From Nonomuraea helvata (lineage in GTDB: Bacteria; Actinomycetota; Actinomycetes; Streptosporangiales; Streptosporangiaceae), in contig NZ_BAAAXV010000002.1 in assembly GCF_039535785.1 (NCBI RefSeq), forward strand, positions 62,001 to 126,000: a stretch of DNA of 64,000 bases. The letters are read 5' to 3'. The position numbers were made by a program, and so were the translations under genes. Within the stretch, counting starts at the first letter, position 1; every line of letters begins with the position of its first letter. Shown here one piece after another: positions 1 through 8,798 of this stretch. The notes under the pieces are model-generated. The model was not told where the DNA came from. It searched no databases and saw nothing but the letters and a program-made list of their open reading frames with translations.

Positions 1-499
1 GCGCCATTGGGACGAGGGCGGCGATCAGCATCTCCCCCAGCGCCCGCGGTCCCGGCGTCGGCCAGCGCTCGGCAAGCGCCCGCGCAAGCTCGGTCATCGA
101 GCGCGGCTCGTCATCGGCCATCACCGCCCGGCCCGCTGCGGCGAGCTCGTCGAGATCTGTCCCGGCGAGCTCGCGGCGATAGGTCCCGAGTACGCGCTGG
201 CGCAGCATGGCGTCATGGCGGGCCCGCCAGGCGAGGGCGTCGTCGGCGGCGAGGAGGTGGACGGTGCGGCGCATGAGGTGGGTGCGCACCACGCCCCGCC
301 GGATCAGCAGGTCCGAGAGCACCGCCGGGTCGAACGCGCGCAGCCGCGACCAGAGCCCGACGAACGGTTCCTGCGGTTCCTGCGCCTGCAGGCCGCACAG
401 GTGCGCGACGGCGTCGAGGACCGGCACGTCGGCGCGATCGAGCAGCAGCTGCCGGGCGAGCGTCGCGCGGTTGAGCGCCCGGGTATTGAGAACGGTCAT
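1..499 (-). CDS. Winged-helix DNA-binding (AlkZ/HTH_42-like) protein, 3' end outside window
   Basis: The gene starts at an ATG at 499 and runs off the left edge, leaving 166 residues. The visible part has the hallmark order of the HTH_42 (AlkZ/YcaQ-like) family: LNRATLARQLLL near the start, AVAHLCGLQAQ, GLWSRLRAF, then RTHLMRRTVHLL. In AlkZ, a glycosylase that unhooks interstrand DNA crosslinks, a Q-x-Q motif is catalytic; GLQAQ matches it. Family members are usually 350-400 residues, so over half is missing. Many actinobacterial homologues are uncharacterised, so DNA-repair activity is inference from the family. It stands alone, about 300 bp from the next gene on the same strand. Confidence 0.85.
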   Translation of the reverse strand, partial: MTVLNTRALNRATLARQLLLDRADVPVLDAVAHLCGLQAQEPQEPFVGLWSRLRAFDPAVLSDLLIRRGVVRTHLMRRTVHLLAADDALAWRARHDAMLRQRVLGTYRRELAGTDLDELAAAGRAVMADDEPRSMTELARALAERWPTPGPRALGEMLIAALVPMA

Positions 500-796
500 C
501 GGCTCAGGCCCCGGTGCGCTCGCCGATGGGCCTGTGGACGGTGTCGGTCAGGGCGGAGCGTGGGTCGCGAGCGCGGCGCCCAGGTCGCCCCGCTCTGCGT
601 CGCGGGTTGAGGGAGTGTGGCGGTGGCGGTCACGGCGTTCGGGTCCTTCGGGTTGTCGTCGTCGACTGGCACGCGACAACGGTCGCAGGCGAAGCGGACA
701 GGGAGTGTCCTATTCGGACCATGCCCAGGGCCTGGGCGGGCCGCGCTGCGGCCCTACCCCCAGCTGGTCTTTTCTGTGTCGCCGAGCCTCGCGGGT
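500..796. other. Intergenic stretch without a recognisable gene
   Basis: Between the AlkZ-like start and the end of the DUF853 gene. Open frames here are antisense or spill-over frames without a ribosome site or recognisable protein. No clear hairpin or inverted repeat was seen. Confidence 0.5.
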
Positions 797-2326
797 TCAG
801 CGTCGCCCGCGGCGGGCGGTGCCGAAGATGGATCTGGTGATCTCCCGGCCGAGAGCGGATGCCGCCGACCGCGCCATCGAGCGGAACTCCTTGGACTCCA
901 GCACGCTCTCCAGCACGGACTGCTTGGGCTCGGGCTTCCGCTCCCTGGGCCTGTCCGGCTCGCGCGGCGCTTCCGGAGCGGGGGCGGCGGGGGTCTCGGG
1001 GCGCTGCTGGTCGGACAGTTTCGTGGACAGGATCTCGTACGCCGACTCGCGGTCGACCGCCGTGCCGTACTTCTGCTGAAGCGGCGAGGCGCCGATGACG
1101 CTCTGGATCACGTCCGGGCTCGACGGCGCCATGAGCGTCTGAGGGGCGCGCAGGCGGGTCCAGGCCACCGGGGTCGGCGCGCCCGTCTCCGACAGGACCG
1201 TGACGACGGCCTCGCCGGTGCCGAGTTCGGTCAGCAGCCGTTCCAGGTCGTACGCGGACTCGGGGAAGGTCGACACGGTGGCCTTGAGCGCCTTGGCGTC
1301 CTGGGGGGTGAAGGCGCGCAGGGCGTGCTGCACGCGCGCGCCGAGCTGGGCCAGCACGTCGCCCGGCACGTCCTTCGGCGTCTGGGTGACGAAGAACACT
1401 CCCACCCCCTTCGACCGGATCAGCCGCACGGTCTGGGTGATCGACTGCAGGAACGCCTTGGACGCGTCGTCGAACAGCAGGTGCGCCTCGTCGAAGAAGA
1501 ACACGAGCTTCGGCTTGTCGACATCCCCCACCTCGGGCAGCACGTGGAAGAGATCGGCGAGCAGCCACATCAGGAAGGTGGAGAAGAGCTGCGGCCGGTC
1601 CTGCACGGCGGGCAGCTCGAGGATGGAGATCATCCCGTGGCCGTCCGGGGTCACCCGGAGCAGGTCGCGCACGTCGAACTCCGGCTCGCCGAAGAACGCC
1701 TCCGCCCCCTGCGCCTCGAAGTTGGTCAACGTCCGGAGGATGACCCCCGCCGTCGCCGCCGACAGACCGCCGATGCCGCTCAGCGCCTCAGGCGTGGCGG
1801 TCAGATACCGGATGACCGCGATCAGGTCCTTGAGGTCCAGCAGCGGCATTCCGTTCTTGTCGGCGAAGTAGAAGATCAGTCCGAGCGACGACTCCTGCGT
1901 CTCGTTGAGCCCGAGGACCTTGGCGAGCAGGGTCGGCCCGAAGGCCGTCATGGTGGCGCGGATCGGAACCCCGGCCCCCAGGCCGCCCAGGGAGAGGAAC
2001 TCCACCGGACAGGCCGTGGGCTGCCAGGCCTGGCCGACCTCGGCGGCCCGCCGGGTGACGCGATCGGAGGCCGTGCCCGGCGAGGCCAGCCCCGACAGGT
2101 CGCCCTTGATGTCGGCGAGGAACACCGGCACGCCCTGGGCCGCGAGCTGCTCCGCCATGAGCTGGAGGGTCTTCGTCTTGCCCGTTCCGGTGGCACCCGC
2201 CACCAGTCCGTGCCGGTTCAGCGTGCTCAGGGCGATCCGGATCTGTTCGGAGGGGTCGGCGGTGCCGTCCTCACGCACCAGGGCCCCGAGTTCGAGCGCC
2301 GGCCCCTCGACGTCGTACCCCTTCAT
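797..2326 (-). CDS. HerA-like ATPase of the DUF853 family
   Basis: Predicted cytoplasmic DNA-translocase-type ATPase (HerA/FtsK superfamily, DUF853), 509 residues, the usual length for the family. Walker A GATGTGKT lies at residues 44-51 and a Walker B of the form KLVFFFDEAH lies near the middle. FLADIKGDLSGLA and VFFVTQTPKDVP are typical family segments. The ATG at 2326 was chosen over upstream in-frame codons because GGGGAGAT precedes it at good spacing and the protein then begins at the family's usual point. The C-terminal tail is a Pro/Arg/Glu-rich linker plus a short helix ending in basic residues. The physiological role of DUF853 proteins is not established. The gene is monocistronic. 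Confidence 0.92.
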   Translation of the reverse strand: MKGYDVEGPALELGALVREDGTADPSEQIRIALSTLNRHGLVAGATGTGKTKTLQLMAEQLAAQGVPVFLADIKGDLSGLASPGTASDRVTRRAAEVGQAWQPTACPVEFLSLGGLGAGVPIRATMTAFGPTLLAKVLGLNETQESSLGLIFYFADKNGMPLLDLKDLIAVIRYLTATPEALSGIGGLSAATAGVILRTLTNFEAQGAEAFFGEPEFDVRDLLRVTPDGHGMISILELPAVQDRPQLFSTFLMWLLADLFHVLPEVGDVDKPKLVFFFDEAHLLFDDASKAFLQSITQTVRLIRSKGVGVFFVTQTPKDVPGDVLAQLGARVQHALRAFTPQDAKALKATVSTFPESAYDLERLLTELGTGEAVVTVLSETGAPTPVAWTRLRAPQTLMAPSSPDVIQSVIGASPLQQKYGTAVDRESAYEILSTKLSDQQRPETPAAPAPEAPREPDRPRERKPEPKQSVLESVLESKEFRSMARSAASALGREITRSIFGTARRGRR

Positions 2327-2432
2327 CAGATCTCCCCTCGTAGGTCGGGTCGCCTGGACGGCCCCCGGCGCCCAGCCGACCCGATCTACCGCTCGCGTGA
2401 CAGCACTGGATGCGCGCAATGTTGTTACCCAT

Positions 2433-2450
2433 TGTGATGTATATGTCACA
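2433..2450. promoter_or_regulatory. Inverted repeat upstream of the DUF853 gene
   Basis: TGTGA-N8-TCACA with an AT-rich core (TGTATATG), about 110 bp before the DUF853 ATG and just past the stop of the anti-sigma-like gene. The arms resemble Crp half-sites but the spacer is 8, not 6, so a GntR-type or other dimeric operator is as likely. Confidence 0.35.
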
Positions 2451-2469
2451 GAGCGGACAGAGGGAGGCC

Positions 2470-3210
2470 CTAGTTGTCGGCGGTGAGCCCTTCGGCGATC
2501 TTGGTGAGCTCGCGTTCGACGGCCTTGGCGTCGGGGAACTTCTTCACGTACGTAGGGCTGAACATGATCTCGGCCCGCCGCTGCTCCCCCATGTTCAGGA
2601 AGAGCGTGGGGGTGCCCGCCATGCCGTCCTCGCCGACGTTCGCGATGACCGAGTAGCCGGTCCGGTCGCCGACGGTCACCTCTTTGCCCTCCCCCTCGTC
2701 GCGGTGCGCCTGCACGCGCTCGTCGAGCTGCTGGACGGCCTCACCCTCGTACACGAAGATCTGCACGCAGTAGGAGCCGGGCTCGTCGCCGTCGAAGTTC
2801 CACGAGGTCGAGTAGCTGTCGCCGTAGTCCACCGACCAGTTGCCCCACTTCAGGCCCTTGGGCAGGTAACCCACCTTGACGTGCTTGAGCGTCTTCCCGT
2901 CGCCCAGGTCCCCGAGGCTGGGGGGTTCGGACGGCACGGGCGGGGTGTCGTCGATGGCGGGCGGACCCAGCGTCTCGGAGACGGCCGGCGTCTCCGAGAC
3001 AGCGGGCGTCTGCATGGCGCCCGGGGCCACCGTCAGGTAGAGGGGGGCTGCCGCGATGACGGCCACCGACGTGGCCAGGGCCGCGACCCTGCCCTGCGTC
3101 CTCTTCCGCCGCGTGGACCGGACGACCCGGTCCACCAGGTCGGGCGCGGCGTGCAGCCGCGCGGTCTCGTCCGCCATGACCTGGCGGAGCCGTTCCTCAA
3201 GCGTGGGCAT
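2470..3210 (-). CDS. Membrane-anchored anti-sigma-like protein partnered with the SigE-family factor
   Basis: 246 residues: a cytoplasmic N-terminal segment (1-42), one transmembrane segment (about 43-65), a Pro/Thr/Glu-rich linker, and an extracytoplasmic domain from about residue 100. No HxxxCxxC zinc motif is present, so it is not a ZAS-type anti-sigma factor. The ATG at 3210 overlaps the 3' end of the sigma gene by 14 bp, implying translational coupling and a matched pair. Membrane proteins encoded directly after SigE-family sigma genes commonly act as their anti-sigma factors; that role is inferred from position and topology. Confidence 0.75.
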   Translation of the reverse strand: MPTLEERLRQVMADETARLHAAPDLVDRVVRSTRRKRTQGRVAALATSVAVIAAAPLYLTVAPGAMQTPAVSETPAVSETLGPPAIDDTPPVPSEPPSLGDLGDGKTLKHVKVGYLPKGLKWGNWSVDYGDSYSTSWNFDGDEPGSYCVQIFVYEGEAVQQLDERVQAHRDEGEGKEVTVGDRTGYSVIANVGEDGMAGTPTLFLNMGEQRRAEIMFSPTYVKKFPDAKAVERELTKIAEGLTADN

Positions 3211-3709
3211 TGCCGATCACTCCTTCCACGGATGTCTCGCCGAGCGCTGCACGCAGCTTGGCCATCGCCTTCGATGTCTGGCTCTTCACCGTGCCGACCG
3301 TGCAGCCGAGCACCTCCGCGGTCTGCGCCTCGCTGAGGTCCTCCCAGTACCGCAGGACGACCACCGCGCGCTGCCGGGGAGGCAGATCGCGCAGCGCGTC
3401 CATGAGCAGGTGGCGCAGATCGACGTCGGTCGAGCGCGCCGCCCTCTCCGGCAGGATGCGCATCGGGATGATGCTCAGGATCGCCCGGCGGCGGGCCCGG
3501 CTGATGGCGGTGTTGATGATGACGCGGCGCACATAGGGCTCGGGGCTGTCGTGCCGCACCCTGTCCCAGTTCCTGTAAGTACGCTCCAGCGCCGTCTGCA
3601 GCAGGTCCTCCGCCTCCGCCTCGTTCCCGCAGGCGAGATAGGCGACCCGCAGCAGGGTCGTGGCCCTTGCGGCCACGAATGCGCCGAAGTCGTGCTCCGC
3701 GCCGCTCAC
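3197..3709 (-). CDS. SigE-family RNA polymerase sigma factor
   Basis: 170-residue group 4 sigma factor. Region 2 (about 8-75) includes LLRVAYLACGNEAEAEDLLQ; region 4 (about 110-160) includes LPPRQRAVVVLRYWEDLSE and a helix-turn-helix ending GTVKSQTSKAMAKL. Lengths near 170 residues are typical of the SigE family of actinobacteria. The GTG at 3709 is chosen because the protein then begins SGAEHDFGAFVAAR, the family's usual start; a longer ORF would extend back through the promoter. It is transcribed with the anti-sigma-like gene and is divergent from the secreted protein at 3840. Both directions carry the same promoter sequence, indicating autoregulation. Confidence 0.92.
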   Translation of the reverse strand: MSGAEHDFGAFVAARATTLLRVAYLACGNEAEAEDLLQTALERTYRNWDRVRHDSPEPYVRRVIINTAISRARRRAILSIIPMRILPERAARSTDVDLRHLLMDALRDLPPRQRAVVVLRYWEDLSEAQTAEVLGCTVGTVKSQTSKAMAKLRAALGETSVEGVIGNAHA

Positions 3710-3736
3710 GTCTGTCTGTCCCGTTTCACGCCTCCT

Positions 3737-3765
3737 AATACGCCTTGGATCCTCCAACAGTTGCC
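3737..3765 (-). promoter_or_regulatory. Predicted SigE-type promoter of the sigma/anti-sigma operon
   Basis: On the minus strand, GGCAAC (3765-3760) is followed after 17 bp by CGTATT (3742-3737). The -10 lies about 28 bp before the sigma GTG. The same two hexamers with the same spacing occur on the plus strand 12 bp away, facing the other way. Confidence 0.7.
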
Positions 3766-3776
3766 CGAGTGTCGCA

Positions 3777-3805
3777 GGCAACCTTGTCAGGCGCCCAGGC
3801 GTATT
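3777..3805 (+). promoter_or_regulatory. Predicted SigE-type promoter of the secreted CU044_5270-like gene
   Basis: GGCAAC (3777-3782), 17-bp spacer, CGTATT (3800-3805), about 35 bp before the ATG at 3840. It matches the minus-strand promoter exactly in both hexamers and in the AGG that precedes each -10. This is best explained by one alternative sigma factor, presumably the adjacent one, reading both. Confidence 0.7.
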
Positions 3806-3839
3806 GGGGGACGTCACTTCGGACCTCTGGAGGAAACAG

Positions 3840-4778
3840 ATGAAGCTCGCGACAGCACCGGTCCGGCCGCTGATCGCCGTCGGGGCCGGCCTGGCCGCCG
3901 TGGGCACCGCCGCCCTGCTGGGCCTGCCGAGCGTCGCGAAGGCGCCGGAGACGCGGCTCGCGGCCGCCGCGTCGGCTCCGCCTGAAGGCGCCTACTGGCA
4001 TACGAGGGTGCTGACCCAGCGCACCGGTCCCCGCCAGATGGGCAGCGGCGCGAATCGCTACTGGGTGGTGGAGCAGGATCTCAGCGAGGAATGGACCGCG
4101 CCCGACGGCAAGGCCTGGTTCGGATACCGGAAGGCGGGGGCGTACCCGAAGAGCGCGGCGGACCGGAAGGCGTGGCGCCGTGACGGCTCGCCGGCCAAGT
4201 GGACCCGCACGGCCGACGGCCAGGTCGTGAAGCTGTCGACCGAGCCGGACAAGGGCCACGTCGGGCCCGTACGCGGCAACGACGACAAGTTCTTTCTGGC
4301 CGGGCAGAAGTTGACGTACGAGGAGGTCCAGCGACTGCCCGCGGACCCGAACGCGTTGAAGTCCTGGCTCTCCGAGGCCGCGCGGGTCTCACGGGTCAAG
4401 CAGAACAACGTGGACCAGTACATCACCGGGGCGCTGCCGGGGATGCTCAATCAGCTTCCGGCGCCCAAGAACGTCCGCGCCGCGGCCTACCAGCTCTTGC
4501 TGACGATGCCCAGTGTCCGTTCGCAGGGAGAGACCAAGGACAGCATGGGCAGAGCCGGCGCGGCCCTGTCGATCGATCACCCGAAGGCCGATCAGAAGAA
4601 CGGACTGACGATCAAGGAGGAGACCGAAATGATCGTGGACACCGGCACGATGCTGCTGCTGTCCGAGGGCCGGACGACCGCGATCACCGGCAAGCTGTCC
4701 CTCAACGAGACCAGCACCCAGATCGTGCTCGAGGCCGGCTGGACCAACACCGCGCCGGCCGTGCCCGCCCTGCCGTAG
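3840..4778 (+). CDS. Secreted CU044_5270-family-like protein under the sigma module
   Basis: 312 residues from an ATG preceded by GGAGGAAAC. The N-terminus is a signal sequence or membrane anchor (RPLIAVGAGLAAVGTAALLG, about 9-30). The rest is an extracytoplasmic domain with PEGAYWHTRVLTQ, a DLSEEWTAPDGKAWFG strand region and a C-terminal VRSQGETKDSMGRAG segment, the pattern of CU044_5270-type proteins that accompany SigE-family sigma genes. The function of the family is unknown. The gene is divergent from the sigma operon and shares its promoter type, so it is probably a direct target and perhaps part of the signal-sensing loop at the cell surface. Confidence 0.82.
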   Translation: MKLATAPVRPLIAVGAGLAAVGTAALLGLPSVAKAPETRLAAAASAPPEGAYWHTRVLTQRTGPRQMGSGANRYWVVEQDLSEEWTAPDGKAWFGYRKAGAYPKSAADRKAWRRDGSPAKWTRTADGQVVKLSTEPDKGHVGPVRGNDDKFFLAGQKLTYEEVQRLPADPNALKSWLSEAARVSRVKQNNVDQYITGALPGMLNQLPAPKNVRAAAYQLLLTMPSVRSQGETKDSMGRAGAALSIDHPKADQKNGLTIKEETEMIVDTGTMLLLSEGRTTAITGKLSLNETSTQIVLEAGWTNTAPAVPALP

Positions 4779-4828
4779 CGTCGCCCGCACCGGCCTGTGG
4801 CGGCGACGAGTTCACGGCCGGCTTCCGT

Positions 4829-4858
4829 CGCCCCGCGCTCTTTCGCGAGCGCGGGGCG
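4829..4858. terminator. Bidirectional hairpin terminator
   Basis: A perfect 12-bp stem (CGCCCCGCGCTC / GAGCGCGGGGCG) with a 6-nt loop lies between convergent genes at 3840-4778 and 4880-5662. It lacks a T-tract, as usual in high-GC actinobacteria. Confidence 0.8.
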
Positions 4859-4879
4859 GCGCCGGTCGCAAGCTCCCGA

Positions 4880-5662
4880 TCAGCCGGCTCGGGCGTCGGC
4901 GTCGGGCTTCGTGAAGTAGGCGGCGCTCTCCTCGTCCGCCGGGTAGTACGACTCGATCGCGACCTCGTCCAGCGTGATGTCCATCGGGGTCCCGAACGTG
5001 GTGGTGGTCGAGAACAGCCGCACTTCTCGCCCGCCGAAGCAGAAGATCATCGGGATCACGACCTCGGACTCGATCGGGTGGCTCGCGTCCTCGGAGTAGG
5101 GAGCCAGCAACTCCTCGTAGAGCGCAGCGAGCGCTGGGTCGGGAGCAGTGGCGAGCTGACGCGTGATCCGGGCACGGAGCACCGCCCGCACCTCGGCGAG
5201 ATTGACGATCCGTGGAGCGAGCCCGCGCGGGTCCAGTCCCAGCCGCACCATGTTGATCGGCGGCTTCAGCAGGTCGGGGGCGACGTCCGCGAGGAACGGG
5301 TTCAGAGCGCGATTGGTCATCACGATGTTCCATCGGCGATCGATGACCAGCGCCGGGAACGGCTCGTGCGCCCGGAGCACCCTTTCGATCGCGCCCCACG
5401 CCGCCGACAGGGTGTCACGGTCGAGCGGCCGCTCGGCGTAGCGGGGGGCGAAGCCGGCGGCGAGCAGCAGCCGGTTGCGCTCACGCAGCGGCACATCGAG
5501 CTGATCCGCGAGCCGGAGGACCATGTCGGCGCTCGGTCTGGACTTGCCGGTCTCGACCAGGCTGACGTGACGGGCCGAGACGTCGGCGGCGATCGCGAGA
5601 TCGAGCTGGCTGAGCCGCCGGCGCTGCCGCCACTGCCGCAGCAGCTCCCCCACCGTGTACAT
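4880..5662 (-). CDS. XRE-family regulator with MmyB-like ligand-binding domain
   Basis: 260 residues. The N-terminal helix-turn-helix (about 3-58: LLRQWRQRRRLSQLDLA, VSARHVSLVETGKSRPS) is followed by an MmyB-like PAS-type domain from about residue 95 (HEPFPALVIDRRWNIVMTNR). This architecture is very common in actinobacteria; the C-terminal domain is thought to bind a small hydrophobic ligand. It is divergent from the SnoaL-like gene at 5750 with 87 bp between, so that gene is the likely target. The effector cannot be read from sequence. Confidence 0.88.
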   Translation of the reverse strand: MYTVGELLRQWRQRRRLSQLDLAIAADVSARHVSLVETGKSRPSADMVLRLADQLDVPLRERNRLLLAAGFAPRYAERPLDRDTLSAAWGAIERVLRAHEPFPALVIDRRWNIVMTNRALNPFLADVAPDLLKPPINMVRLGLDPRGLAPRIVNLAEVRAVLRARITRQLATAPDPALAALYEELLAPYSEDASHPIESEVVIPMIFCFGGREVRLFSTTTTFGTPMDITLDEVAIESYYPADEESAAYFTKPDADARAG

Positions 5663-5749
5663 GATCGCCGATGCTACTCCTCGTGGCGCCGTACGCCATG
5701 AAATGGGACTTCATCGACAACGGTCGCGACGGACGGAAACACTGCGTCC

Positions 5750-6139
5750 ATGACTGCAGAGAACAAGAGCATCGTCCAACGCGCGCTGACGGAACTGGTC
5801 AGGACGGGTGACGTCGAAGCGCTGGCGCCGTTGCTGAGCGATGACTTCGTCCATCACCGGCCGGATTCGACCTCGTCGACCAAGGCGGAATGGCTCGCCG
5901 CCGTGCGCGCCGCGCTCGTCCCGCTCGCCGGCATGCGGGTCGAGATCCAGCACGTGCTGGCCGACGGTGATCACGTGGTGATGCACTCGCGGCGCCGGCT
6001 TCCTGGCGAGGAGCCGGGGATCGCGGTCGTCGACATCTGGCGGCTCGACGATGGGCTGATCGCCGAGGGGTGGGAGATCATCGAGCCGGTGGCGCAGGCG
6101 GCCGCCCATCTGGTGTGGTGGGAGTCCGCTGATCGCTGA
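5750..6139 (+). CDS. SnoaL-like (NTF2-fold) protein
   Basis: 129 residues with the SnoaL/NTF2-like fold signature: NKSIVQRALTELVRTGDVEAL, DDFVHHRP, EIQHVLADGDHVVMHSR, and a C-terminal VVDIWRLDDGLIAEGWEII. Such small cytoplasmic proteins bind hydrophobic ligands, or isomerise or cyclise them; no specific substrate is indicated. It lies opposite the XRE/MmyB regulator. Its 3' end overlaps the convergent TetR gene by 62 bp, an unusually long tail-to-tail overlap. Confidence 0.8.
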   Translation: MTAENKSIVQRALTELVRTGDVEALAPLLSDDFVHHRPDSTSSTKAEWLAAVRAALVPLAGMRVEIQHVLADGDHVVMHSRRRLPGEEPGIAVVDIWRLDDGLIAEGWEIIEPVAQAAAHLVWWESADR

Positions 6140-6743
6140 CCTGGCTGCCAGGCCGGTGTTCGTCGAGGGCTGCGGTGAGCAGGGCGCGGGCTGACCAGCG
6201 CATGGTGTCGGCCGCTTGCCGGCGGGTGAGTCCGGCGATGTCGGTGAGCCAGATCAACGACTCGATGCCGGTGGCCGAGCGTATGGTCACGGCCAGCCGG
6301 TGCAGGTCGAGGCCGGGGTGGGTGTGGGCGAGCGGGGCCAGGGCGTCTTCGATCCAGCCGATGGCCCGCCCGCCGCGCAGAGGCGGCTGGCCGGTGTCGG
6401 GGTGCAGGGACAGGCGCAGCGAGGTGCGCAGTTGCGGTTCCCAGTCGAGGGTGAGCTGGATGAAGGCGGTCATCACCAGGTCCAGCCGGGCCTCGGGGTC
6501 GGCCGGCGGGTCCGGGGGGAGCAGGGAGGCCTGTTCGATCTGGGGATGGACGGCGGCCAGCAAGGCGTACTGGTTGGGGAAGTAGCGGTAAGCAGTGGTG
6601 CGGGAGATCCCGGCCGCGGCGGCGGCGTCCTCTACGGTGGGGTCGGCGCCGTCGGCCAGCAGGCGGCGGGCGGCCTCGACCAGGGCTCCGCGAGTGCGGG
6701 CCTTCTGCTGGTGCCGGCCGGTCAGCTCATATGGTACTGACAT
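6078..6743 (-). CDS. TetR-family transcriptional regulator
   Basis: 221 residues from the ATG at 6743 (two further in-frame ATGs lie at 6749 and 6752). The helix-turn-helix is at about 15-60: ARTRGALVEAARRLLADGA, TVEDAAAAAGISRTTAYRYFPN. The C-terminal ligand domain is typical in length, and the last about 20 residues are a Pro/Arg-rich tail encoded antisense to the SnoaL-like gene. It is divergent from a small cupin gene, with an inverted repeat between them, so it probably represses itself and the cupin. Confidence 0.88.
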   Translation of the reverse strand: MSVPYELTGRHQQKARTRGALVEAARRLLADGADPTVEDAAAAAGISRTTAYRYFPNQYALLAAVHPQIEQASLLPPDPPADPEARLDLVMTAFIQLTLDWEPQLRTSLRLSLHPDTGQPPLRGGRAIGWIEDALAPLAHTHPGLDLHRLAVTIRSATGIESLIWLTDIAGLTRRQAADTMRWSARALLTAALDEHRPGSQVSDQRTPTTPDGRPPAPPAR

Positions 6744-6770
6744 GCCCATCATGGTACCGTCGTCCCATAT
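6729..6770. promoter_or_regulatory. Candidate TetR operator region
   Basis: ATGGTAC occurs twice exactly 20 bp apart (6731 and 6751), i.e. two helical turns, and ATATGG (6729-6734) is mirrored by CCATAT (6765-6770). The region spans the divergent starts of the TetR and cupin genes. Confidence 0.45.
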
Positions 6771-6799
6771 AGCGGTGTGGCGAACCCTGCGAGGTGTCC

Positions 6800-7346
<547 letters not shown>

Positions 7347-7385
7347 TCACTCCCTCAGCCGCGCGGACGACGAACTCGCCGTCCG

Positions 7386-7958
7386 CTACGAGGTGGCCGT
7401 TCTCGCCGAATGGGTGTGACCGGCGTCATCGAGAGCGATCCAGTAGCGGCGCTTCACCCCGATTTCGGTGCTGCGCACATCCTCCAGGACGCCGCCGTTT
7501 CTCTCGATGGTGCGTGCCGAACCGACGTTGTCGTCGTCACAAGTGAGAAGGACTCGGTCCAGACCGAGCCCCTGCGCCTTGCGCAGAACTGCTCCCAGCG
7601 CCCACGTGGCCACTCCTTGTCTTCTGGCAGAAGGCCGGATGCTGTAGCCGATGTGTCCGCCGACTTCCAGCAGAAAGTCGTTCAGATAGTGCCGAAGGTC
7701 GATGGCTCCGAGGTAGGTCTCGCCGTCGACGATCCACCAGTGGGTGGCGTGAACGCGTTCTTCGCCGACAGGCAGCGACGGGTCTGACTGCTGGTGCAGC
7801 CGCTCGACCCATGAGGCGAACACTTCCGGACTGTCGAGGTCATCGTCATCAACCAGCCGCAAACCGGCCCCGTCCTGGTGCGCACCAGGCGGCCACTCGT
7901 CGCGCGCTGCGAGCCACGAGGAATGCAGCCGTCCCGTGGGAGCGATCAGTTCGGTCAT
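7386..7958 (-). CDS. GNAT-family N-acetyltransferase
   Basis: 190 residues. The acetyl-CoA-binding region is visible as [20 protein letters not shown] (R-x-x-G-x-A type) followed by [21 protein letters not shown]. The N-terminal half contains [21 protein letters not shown], as in the COG3981-type predicted acetyltransferases. Cytoplasmic; acceptor unknown. The gene ends within a few bp of the aldo/keto reductase remnant. Confidence 0.88.
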   Translation of the reverse strand: MTELIAPTGRLHSSWLAARDEWPPGAHQDGAGLRLVDDDDLDSPEVFASWVERLHQQSDPSLPVGEERVHATHWWIVDGETYLGAIDLRHYLNDFLLEVGGHIGYSIRPSARRQGVATWALGAVLRKAQGLGLDRVLLTCDDDNVGSARTIERNGGVLEDVRSTEIGVKRRYWIALDDAGHTHSARTATS

Positions 7959-7981
7959 GCGATGGACGATAACAGCACGGT

Positions 7982-8734
7982 TCAGGCGCCTGAGCGCCGG
8001 AACAGGCGGGCGCCCGCGAGCAGGCAGAGCGCGGTCAGGACGAGCGTCACGGCGGCGCCGACCAGGATGGTGGCGCCGGTGTAGTGGCCGAGGAAAGCCT
8101 CGCGTACCGCATCGACGGTGTAGCGGAAGGGCACCACGCGCGACAGGCCGTCCAGCCAGCCGGGGGCGAGGCTCATCGGGAGCAGCAGGCCGGACAGCAG
8201 CATGAGCGGCATGCCGGCCGTGTTCGCGATGGCGGCGAACTCCGGCGGCGTGGCGACGTTCATGGCCAGCCCGTACGACAGCGCCGACAGAGCGGCCGCG
8301 AGCACGCCGACGAACAGCAGCCCGATCACGATTCCGGCCAGCGGCGCACGCAGCCCGAAGGCCAGGCCGAGGAGCACGAGCAGGACGGACTGGGTCAGCA
8401 GTTGGACGACGTCCCGCAGCACGCGGCCCAGCAGCAGGGCAAGCGGGCGCACAGGCGTGACCCGCATGCGGTCGATCACGCCGAGGTTGCGGTCCATCAG
8501 CAGGCCGAGGCCGACGAAGGAGCCGCCGAGCAGGGCGAGCTGGACCAGCACGCCGGGCACCAGCGCCTGCCAGGACGAGCCGCCGATCCCCAGGTCGAAC
8601 CGGGTCAGCAAGGGCCCGAACAGCGCCAGGAACAGCAGCGGCTGCAGCATGCCGAAGAACAGGTTGGTCTTGGAGCGGAGCGTGGCGCGCAGGTAGCGGC
8701 CGAAGATGACGGCGGTGTCGCCGAGGAGAGTCAT
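7982..8734 (-). CDS. ABC-2-type transporter permease
   Basis: 250 residues with about six transmembrane segments, starting MTLLGDTAVIFGRYLRATLR, with SWQALVPGVLVQLALLGGSF and the C-terminal motif PGWLDGLSRVVPFRYTVDAVRE characteristic of DrrB-like exporters. It lies 59 bp downstream of its ATPase gene on the same strand and would form a drug- or lipid-export pair with it. The ATPase partner carries a frameshift, so the pump may be inactive unless that is a sequencing error. The gap between the genes holds three copies of an 18-bp repeat. Confidence 0.9.
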   Translation of the reverse strand: MTLLGDTAVIFGRYLRATLRSKTNLFFGMLQPLLFLALFGPLLTRFDLGIGGSSWQALVPGVLVQLALLGGSFVGLGLLMDRNLGVIDRMRVTPVRPLALLLGRVLRDVVQLLTQSVLLVLLGLAFGLRAPLAGIVIGLLFVGVLAAALSALSYGLAMNVATPPEFAAIANTAGMPLMLLSGLLLPMSLAPGWLDGLSRVVPFRYTVDAVREAFLGHYTGATILVGAAVTLVLTALCLLAGARLFRRSGA

Positions 8735-8744
8735 GGTTCTCGAG

Positions 8745-8798
8745 TCTTTCGGATGGTTCAGATCTTTCGGGTGGTTCAGATCTTTCGGGTGGTTCAGA
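8745..8798. repeat. Three tandem 18-bp repeats between ABC genes
   Basis: Units TCTTTCGGATGGTTCAGA (8745-8762) and two copies with GGGTGG instead of GGATGG (8763-8780, 8781-8798). The last unit contains the ATPase stop codon, so every unit carries an in-frame TGA on the minus strand. Expansion here moves the permease start away from the ATPase stop and may alter coupling. Confidence 0.9.

Noticed and set aside
617..2437. 606-codon plus-strand open frame opposite the DUF853 gene
   Set aside because: High-GC shadow frame; product is Arg/Gly/His-rich low-complexity sequence without motifs, while the minus strand encodes a clear ATPase.
2433..2450. Crp-binding site
   Set aside because: Spacer between TGTGA and TCACA is 8, not 6; kept only as a generic inverted repeat.
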